Origin: Acidimicrobiaceae bacterium
GTDB lineage: Bacteria > Actinomycetota > Acidimicrobiia > Acidimicrobiales > Aldehydirespiratoraceae
Length of the DNA: 64,000 nucleotides
Assembly: GCA_009842325.1 (NCBI GenBank)
Contig: VYFQ01000007.1
Location: forward strand, 55,438 to 119,437
Direction: 5' to 3'
The translations under genes were made by a program, and so were the position numbers. Positions within the stretch are counted from its first letter, which is position 1, and each line of letters opens with the position of its first letter. Of the stretch, positions 59,698 through 64,000 are shown piece by piece. The notes below the pieces were generated by a model. That model searched no databases and was not told the DNA's origin. It saw only the letters and a program-made list of their open reading frames with translations.

Positions 59698-60521
59698 GGC
59701 CACCATTTTCGGTGCGCCAGGATCCTGGACGGCTCGATGCGTTTCACGCTCTGCACGAGGGCGTTCCGGAAGGCCTTCGCCCATCGCTGTTGACCTGGAC
59801 TCTTGACCGATACTGCTCTTTCGCCTCGATGTTCACAGACGAGGGCCGCGTTGGACACCTGGAGCGAACAATCAATCGTGAGGTAGTGCCGGGTGGTGAT
59901 CGGACGAAGCGGTCCGACGTGGGCAAGAGCCTGGCCGCGGATGACGAACTGCTTCTCGATGCCGCAGATGTCGCGCTTACGTGGGCAAGCGAACATGAAG
60001 TTGCTCTTCTCACAACCTACTTGGCTCAAGCGCGCAGCACATACGGCATCGGTGTGGATGAAGACGGTGACTACATGATCCAACTACGCCAGCCCGAGGA
60101 GCTGAGCAGCCTCATTGAGGCTGAGGCGACCCAGCCTGGACGCCAGGCTGAGCATCTGCAGATCGCATGGGCGAAGTGCTTTGGCCTGCACCCTGACCTC
60201 AACGAGGCTTGCACGGAGGCGGTCAAGGCCATCGAGGTAGCGGCGAAGCCAGTCGTTACGCCGGACGATCCGTTAGCGACTCTGGGGAAGATGTGCGGTG
60301 CTATCCGCGACAAGCCAGAGAAGTGGGAGACCGACTCCGGGTTCGATGGGAGCGTCCAGACCATGCTGGCCATGATGGACCTGGTGTGGAAGGGCCAGCT
60401 TCGCCACGGCGACGAGGACGCGCCGCTGGAGGCATCCCAGGAAGCCGCCGAGATGACGGTGCAGACGGCTGTGCTGCTGGTGAGCTGGTTCCGATCCGGC
60501 CGCATCCGATTGAAGCAGTAG
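59691..60521 (+). CDS. Abi-C-like (abortive infection C-terminal domain) protein
   Basis: A 276-residue protein. Its second half matches the general pattern of Abi_C/HEPN-like domains: AWAKCFGLHPDLNEACTEAVKAIEVAAKPV, then TLGKMCGAI, LRHGDE and a closing helix QTAVLLVSWF. Proteins of this type are predicted RNases or partners in abortive infection. The N-terminal half is unknown. GGAGG lies six bases before the ATG. Two bases separate it from the trypsin-like protease gene, so they form an operon. Confidence 0.68.
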   Translation: MVRPPFSVRQDPGRLDAFHALHEGVPEGLRPSLLTWTLDRYCSFASMFTDEGRVGHLERTINREVVPGGDRTKRSDVGKSLAADDELLLDAADVALTWASEHEVALLTTYLAQARSTYGIGVDEDGDYMIQLRQPEELSSLIEAEATQPGRQAEHLQIAWAKCFGLHPDLNEACTEAVKAIEVAAKPVVTPDDPLATLGKMCGAIRDKPEKWETDSGFDGSVQTMLAMMDLVWKGQLRHGDEDAPLEASQEAAEMTVQTAVLLVSWFRSGRIRLKQ

Positions 60522-60523
60522 AG

Positions 60524-61351
60524 ATGGCACAGCTCACGCTGGACAAGCTTCAAGCTGTCGTGGGATTGGCGATAGCAGAGGCCATCGACACGGATGGATC
60601 GTTCGTATTCAGACCTATAGGTACGGGATTCATCTACGCGCACTCAGACCGCAGCGGATGGCTCGTGACCTGTAAGCATGTTGTCCAAGAGATTGTCGAG
60701 AACTCCGGCAGAATAATTGTGAGAAGCAACAAAGAAGATCACGGCGAAATGATGATGTTTCGCGCGAACCTGGAATGGACATTTCATCCCTCAGCCGATG
60801 TTGCCGTGCATGTCACAGACCCTGAAATCCTAAAGCAAAACAACATCCAGTACATGGCACTGCACCGGGGCTACACGCGAGGAGAAGCTATGGCAGCGTC
60901 ACTCCTGGAGGGCGACAGTGTCTTCATCATAGGGTTTCCGTCCGGGTGGCGAGAGGGTCGGCAGGACTATCCTGTCGTTAGATACGGTGTTCTTGCCCAG
61001 GTACGAGGATGGTACAACGAAGAGCACGAGACCTTCCTGGTGGACGGATCAGGCTTCGGAGGCAACAGCGGCGGTCCTGTTGTCACCAAACCGGAGATCT
61101 CAGCAGTTGCGGGATGGTCGGATGCACGCATAACAGAATCAAGATTGATCGGCATGGTATCGAAGGTGACGCGGGAACCAGTAGAGGTATCGAGGATGAG
61201 AGTCTTGGACACAGCAGCACAAACGGGCGAGACGAAGCCGGTGTTCCTTCAGCACAGCGATCTCATCGAAGTCGTTCCCGTAGATCTGATCGAAGAGACA
61301 ATAGAGCTGGCGAAGACAGAAAGAGCAGCCTCGACACCGGTAGAGCCTTGA
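60524..61351 (+). CDS. Trypsin-like serine protease
   Basis: A 275-residue cytoplasmic (no signal peptide) chymotrypsin-fold protease with GTGFIY near the start. The triad is H52 (LVTCKHVV), D92 (SADVAVH) and S182 (GGNSGGPV). Intact catalytic residues predict activity. Intracellular trypsin-like domains are frequent effectors in bacterial conflict systems. It lies directly between an Abi-C-like gene and a HEPN-type gene on the same strand. The coding is AT-richer than core genes, suggesting transfer. Confidence 0.85.
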   Translation: MAQLTLDKLQAVVGLAIAEAIDTDGSFVFRPIGTGFIYAHSDRSGWLVTCKHVVQEIVENSGRIIVRSNKEDHGEMMMFRANLEWTFHPSADVAVHVTDPEILKQNNIQYMALHRGYTRGEAMAASLLEGDSVFIIGFPSGWREGRQDYPVVRYGVLAQVRGWYNEEHETFLVDGSGFGGNSGGPVVTKPEISAVAGWSDARITESRLIGMVSKVTREPVEVSRMRVLDTAAQTGETKPVFLQHSDLIEVVPVDLIEETIELAKTERAASTPVEP

Positions 61352-61416
61352 TCGACAGCCAAGCCCTATACGTCAGCACTACATCACAGTATCCTTCATA
61401 GAGCTATGGGCTGAAG

Positions 61417-61449
61417 ATGCCAGCGTTCTGCCTTGACGACAGGCAGTGA
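61417..61449 (+). other. Mini leader ORF abutting the HEPN gene
   Basis: A ten-codon frame (MPAFCLDDRQ) ends in TGA, then T and the GTG start of the next gene. This is the same TGATGTG junction as leader B. No strong ribosome site precedes it. Confidence 0.3.
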
Positions 61450-61450
61450 T

Positions 61451-63250
61451 GTGACCTCATCTGCAAGAGAGCTTCACCACCTAGCAACTCTAGAGACGAC
61501 CTGTGATGATCTGGCGACTGCTGAAGATGATCGGTTTACTGTTGCCGCTGTTCGCGAGGTGCTGCACGAACTTTGGAAAGAGGATGAGAATGACGATGAG
61601 TTGCGTGCGTTGGTTGTCGCGTTCGAGTACTGCATGGACAACACAGAGGACTACCGCTCGAAGCTGGTAGATGCTGAGGACGGCCAGCCCTTGTCGGAAG
61701 GCCCTTTCGGGCCAATGTTCGAATACGCGAACCCAGATACAAACGAGGCGACATTCTTTCCGCATGCCCTACGACGACAACCCACTGCCATATTGGACGT
61801 CTGGGTGAGGTACGCGCAGGAGCCGACGCTGCATCCGTTGCTGCGCTCTCGTCTCGCGGATCTGCTATGGGTGCGGAAATACGAGCAACACCATCGCTGG
61901 CACGAGATAGCGGTCGCGTCCTACATCGCTCTGGCTGACCACGATGGGGTGGGAGTCCTAGAGCGCGAGAAGGCAGTCATACGTGCTGTGAACATCGCCA
62001 GAGAATCGAACCAGGTGTCCCTAGAGCAATCCGCCTGGGACGCCTTGACGAGGCTGGTGACTCTGATTCTGGAAGAAGATCCGGAGAGCTATGGCCCAGT
62101 GGTGCACTGTCTGGGTCACATGGCCACGCATGGCCAACCATGCGACCCACTCCTGGATAGCGCTATCGCCAAATACGAAGGCGACCCGCACAGACAGATG
62201 CAGCTATGGCAGCTCAAGGCTCAGGCTGCTGGTTCACCGGCCGATCGGGAGCGCTGCATCAGGGCGGCCATCGACGTCCTGGTGGAGGACGCGAACTCGG
62301 ATCCAGGTGTGCGGCAGCTAGCACTGTTGCGACGGGCTTGGGCGTTGGCGAATAAGGAGGGGCTGCGCGATCTGCAGGCCGACCTAGAAGCTCAGATCGC
62401 GCGTGTGGACCTCGAAGGTGACTTCAAGACCCACAGGTCCACGTTCGAAGTGTCGCACGATGATATCGAAGCCATGCTTGCAGAGGTCATTGCCGGTGCC
62501 GACACTCTGGTCGAAGCCCTCATCTACTTCGGTCAACGGATACAGATCTCCAGCATCGAGCAGAACCGAGAGGAAGCTAGATCCTATATGGAGCGGTTCC
62601 CGCTGCAGCATCTCTTCAGCACGATGAACGTCGCTACCGTCGGAGATCAGATCGCAGTCACGGGCCTCCCATCGTCGGACCAGCCAGAATACTTGGAGAT
62701 TCAGGTCAGAGGAATCGAGAGACAACAGATAGAGATGTTCGCCGCGGTGGTTGGCTGCAGCTTCCTGCGAAAGATCGATGAGCTGTACTCGCCTACAGTC
62801 GATGTGTTGGTAGAGCACTTCCAATGTGCGTGGATTACCGAGGACTTGGCGACGCGCATAGCGAAGTCCTATGTCCACTGGCGACAGGGCGATCAAGACA
62901 GCGCTGTGTCTGTGATCATCCTCACGATAGAAGCGATCATCCGCAGTTTGGCTGGGACGCTAGGCATCACGATCACCCACATCAAACCTACGGGCGACGG
63001 CCAGAGAGTGGGTGAGGCTGTCGCTCTAGGGAAGCTGCTGGAGAGCCTTGCGCAGCATGCTGCGTTCGAGAATGTGCCCATCATCCCGCGGTACTTGGAT
63101 TCGGCGCTTACCAATCGGTGGTCCTGCAATCTCAGAAACCAGATAGCTCATTCCTTGACTCGCTTGACAGAGGAGCAGTACGCCGCGTTGTTCCATATCG
63201 TCTGCTTGCTGCGTTCGCTAGCTGATGGGCTCCGGCCAGCAGACGATTGA
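61451..63250 (+). CDS. DUF4209-like protein with C-terminal HEPN motif
   Basis: A 599-residue mostly helical protein. The C-terminal region (about 470-590) contains SAVSVIILTIEAIIRSLAGTLGI and the HEPN RNase motif R-x4-H at 562-567 (RNQIAH), followed by AALFHIVCLLRSL. This is the layout of DUF4209/DUF7380-type proteins. HEPN domains of this sort are often ribonucleases in toxin and defence systems. GTG 61451 was chosen because it follows a mini ORF stop; TTG 61433 in the same frame is an alternative. It is the third gene of the Abi-C / protease / HEPN set, 99 bases after the protease. Confidence 0.72.
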   Translation: MTSSARELHHLATLETTCDDLATAEDDRFTVAAVREVLHELWKEDENDDELRALVVAFEYCMDNTEDYRSKLVDAEDGQPLSEGPFGPMFEYANPDTNEATFFPHALRRQPTAILDVWVRYAQEPTLHPLLRSRLADLLWVRKYEQHHRWHEIAVASYIALADHDGVGVLEREKAVIRAVNIARESNQVSLEQSAWDALTRLVTLILEEDPESYGPVVHCLGHMATHGQPCDPLLDSAIAKYEGDPHRQMQLWQLKAQAAGSPADRERCIRAAIDVLVEDANSDPGVRQLALLRRAWALANKEGLRDLQADLEAQIARVDLEGDFKTHRSTFEVSHDDIEAMLAEVIAGADTLVEALIYFGQRIQISSIEQNREEARSYMERFPLQHLFSTMNVATVGDQIAVTGLPSSDQPEYLEIQVRGIERQQIEMFAAVVGCSFLRKIDELYSPTVDVLVEHFQCAWITEDLATRIAKSYVHWRQGDQDSAVSVIILTIEAIIRSLAGTLGITITHIKPTGDGQRVGEAVALGKLLESLAQHAAFENVPIIPRYLDSALTNRWSCNLRNQIAHSLTRLTEEQYAALFHIVCLLRSLADGLRPADD

Positions 63251-63385
63251 CCCGATGATGCCTCTACCCGGATGCCCTACACCGTCGCGCTTCAGCACCG
63301 CGCACACCCTCACAAGCGCCCGAAACCGGCCCAAATCGGCCGTTTGAACGCTAACTCGCTATCGCGAAGGGTTGCAACGCGCTAT

Positions 63386-63421
63386 CACCCCCTGGAGTGG
63401 GGTGTGAGCGGGTTGTTTTTT
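63386..63421 (+). terminator. Terminator after the HEPN gene
   Basis: CACCCC (63386-63391) pairs with GGGGTG (63399-63404), and after an 11-base spacer six T follow (63416-63421). The stem is short and the T-run is displaced, so efficiency is uncertain. The rest of the gap 63251-63629 shows no gene. Confidence 0.45.
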
Positions 63422-63629
63422 CCGAGGTCAGGCTAGGCGTCTGCCAACTACCGCCAGGATTTCCATAACTTTAGAGGCGAGATTCCATAGGTGCAGCGAA
63501 AGTACTGAAGTCAGAGGCATGATCAAGGCGGCAGTGGACCGTCTCATCGACTAGCGCCAACGCCAGGACATGCGAACAGACTCATGTGGGCCGGCTTTGG
63601 TGCGCCGCCTGCGGCTACCGTGTCGGTCC

Positions 63630-64000
63630 GTGCAGGCAGACACGGGATCATCCGATGCCTCCACCCCTTCTGAGGACAGCAGACCGCGAGCACCGCGTCC
63701 TCGGCGGCGGATGGCGTCGAAGGACACGGCTGTGGCTGCTGCGAGAGGTACTGCGTCGGCAGTGACCAGCGCAGCAAAGACGGCTGGCCGCGGAGTACAG
63801 AAGGGCCGTGAAGCCGCGGCAACCGCCGCGAGAGGTACTGCGTCGGCGGTGACCAGCGCAGCAAAGACGGCAGGCCGCGGAGCACAGAAGGGCCGTGAAA
63901 CCGCGGCAACCGCCGCGAGAGGCACTGCGTCGGCCGTGACCAGCGCAGCAAAGACGGCAGGCCGCGGAGCACAGAAGGGCCGTGAAACCGCGGCAACCGC
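63630..64000 (+). CDS. Ala/Thr/Lys-rich tandem-repeat protein (3' end beyond window)
   Basis: An open frame from GTG 63630 to the window end (at least 123 residues). The start is 8 bases after TACCGT (63616-63621), the leaderless pattern seen elsewhere here. A proline/arginine-rich head (MQADTGSSDASTP..., PRAPRPRRR) leads into 29-residue repeats whose unit begins RGTASAVTSAAKTAGRG and ends in an AATAA segment. The repeats are highly basic, alanine-rich and probably helical, reminiscent of histone H1-like or apolipoprotein-like amphipathic repeats. The minus-strand frames over the same repeats lack a plausible start context. Function unknown. Confidence 0.55.
   Translation, partial: MQADTGSSDASTPSEDSRPRAPRPRRRMASKDTAVAAARGTASAVTSAAKTAGRGVQKGREAAATAARGTASAVTSAAKTAGRGAQKGRETAATAARGTASAVTSAAKTAGRGAQKGRETAAT
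63744..64000 (+). repeat. Tandem repeat, 87-bp unit, three copies to window end
   Basis: Units begin at 63744, 63831 and 63918, with an exact period of 87 bases (29 codons). Copies differ at only a few positions. The array may continue past base 64000. Confidence 0.9.

Noticed and set aside
63544..63996. Minus-strand frames over the 87-bp repeats
   Set aside because: They are open only because the repeat period is a multiple of three; the plus frame has the better start context and continuous composition.
63744..64000. CRISPR array
   Set aside because: Units are contiguous, 87 bases long, in frame and without unique spacers; it is a coding tandem repeat.

Overview
This 64 kb window comes from a high-GC bacterium, most likely an actinobacterium close to the Acidimicrobiia. 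That placement is inference from gene content: an F420-type LLM oxidoreductase, thiolase plus DUF35 lipid enzymes, a secreted SLH-RCC1 protein, an acyl-CoA carboxylase type carboxyltransferase, and many genes that start directly at a TANNNT -10 box, as leaderless actinobacterial transcripts do. The dominant coding style is very GC-rich. From about 40.7 kb onward base composition becomes more even, intergenic gaps lengthen and defence or mobile genes take over.

Region 1 (1-12.6 kb): the end of a heterodimeric ABC exporter and a third ABC ATPase face a PBP4-type D-Ala-D-Ala carboxypeptidase and a PLP aminotransferase. Then come a thiamine pyrophosphokinase-like protein, an M23 endopeptidase with its own leaderless promoter, a DUF35-DUF35-thiolase-thiolase operon and a polytopic membrane protein. 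Region 2 (12.7-22.7 kb): tRNA-Val(CAC), an amidase, a PIN-domain toxin-antitoxin pair, murF, a cluster of nested palindromic repeats, then ddl and a coupled set of acyl-CoA-reductase/HAD fusion, LarA-like protein and PlsC acyltransferase. Region 3 (22.7-40.7 kb): a large secreted SLH-RCC1-metalloprotease, aconitase, a LysR regulator, a carboxyltransferase, citrate synthase, a quinone oxidoreductase, AceK (isocitrate dehydrogenase kinase/phosphatase), chorismate mutase, a split CcdA/thioredoxin pair and several small enzymes. The central-carbon genes (aconitase, citrate synthase, AceK) are clustered.

Region 4 (40.7-64 kb) is an accessory, defence-like island. It holds a frameshifted NYN-domain gene, an HNH endonuclease, a tyrosine recombinase remnant, a toxin-antitoxin module, a retropepsin-like protease, and a single-chain Type ISP restriction-modification enzyme bracketed by two about 350 bp copies of the toxin-antitoxin module. 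Beyond it are an MBL-fold hydrolase paired with a membrane protein, a PD-(D/E)XK-like protein, an Abi-C-like / trypsin-like protease / HEPN gene set, and an Ala/Lys-rich tandem-repeat protein that runs off the end.

The most unusual observation is an intergenic promoter-plus-leader element present four times in the island (near 54.3, 55.3, 57.9 and 58.5 kb). Each copy carries a -10 box and encodes a short leader peptide sharing an (M/T)PD core. Each reads into a different accessory gene, and three of the four leader ORFs end on or against the start codon of that gene. This looks like a shared expression module for several defence-type transcription units.
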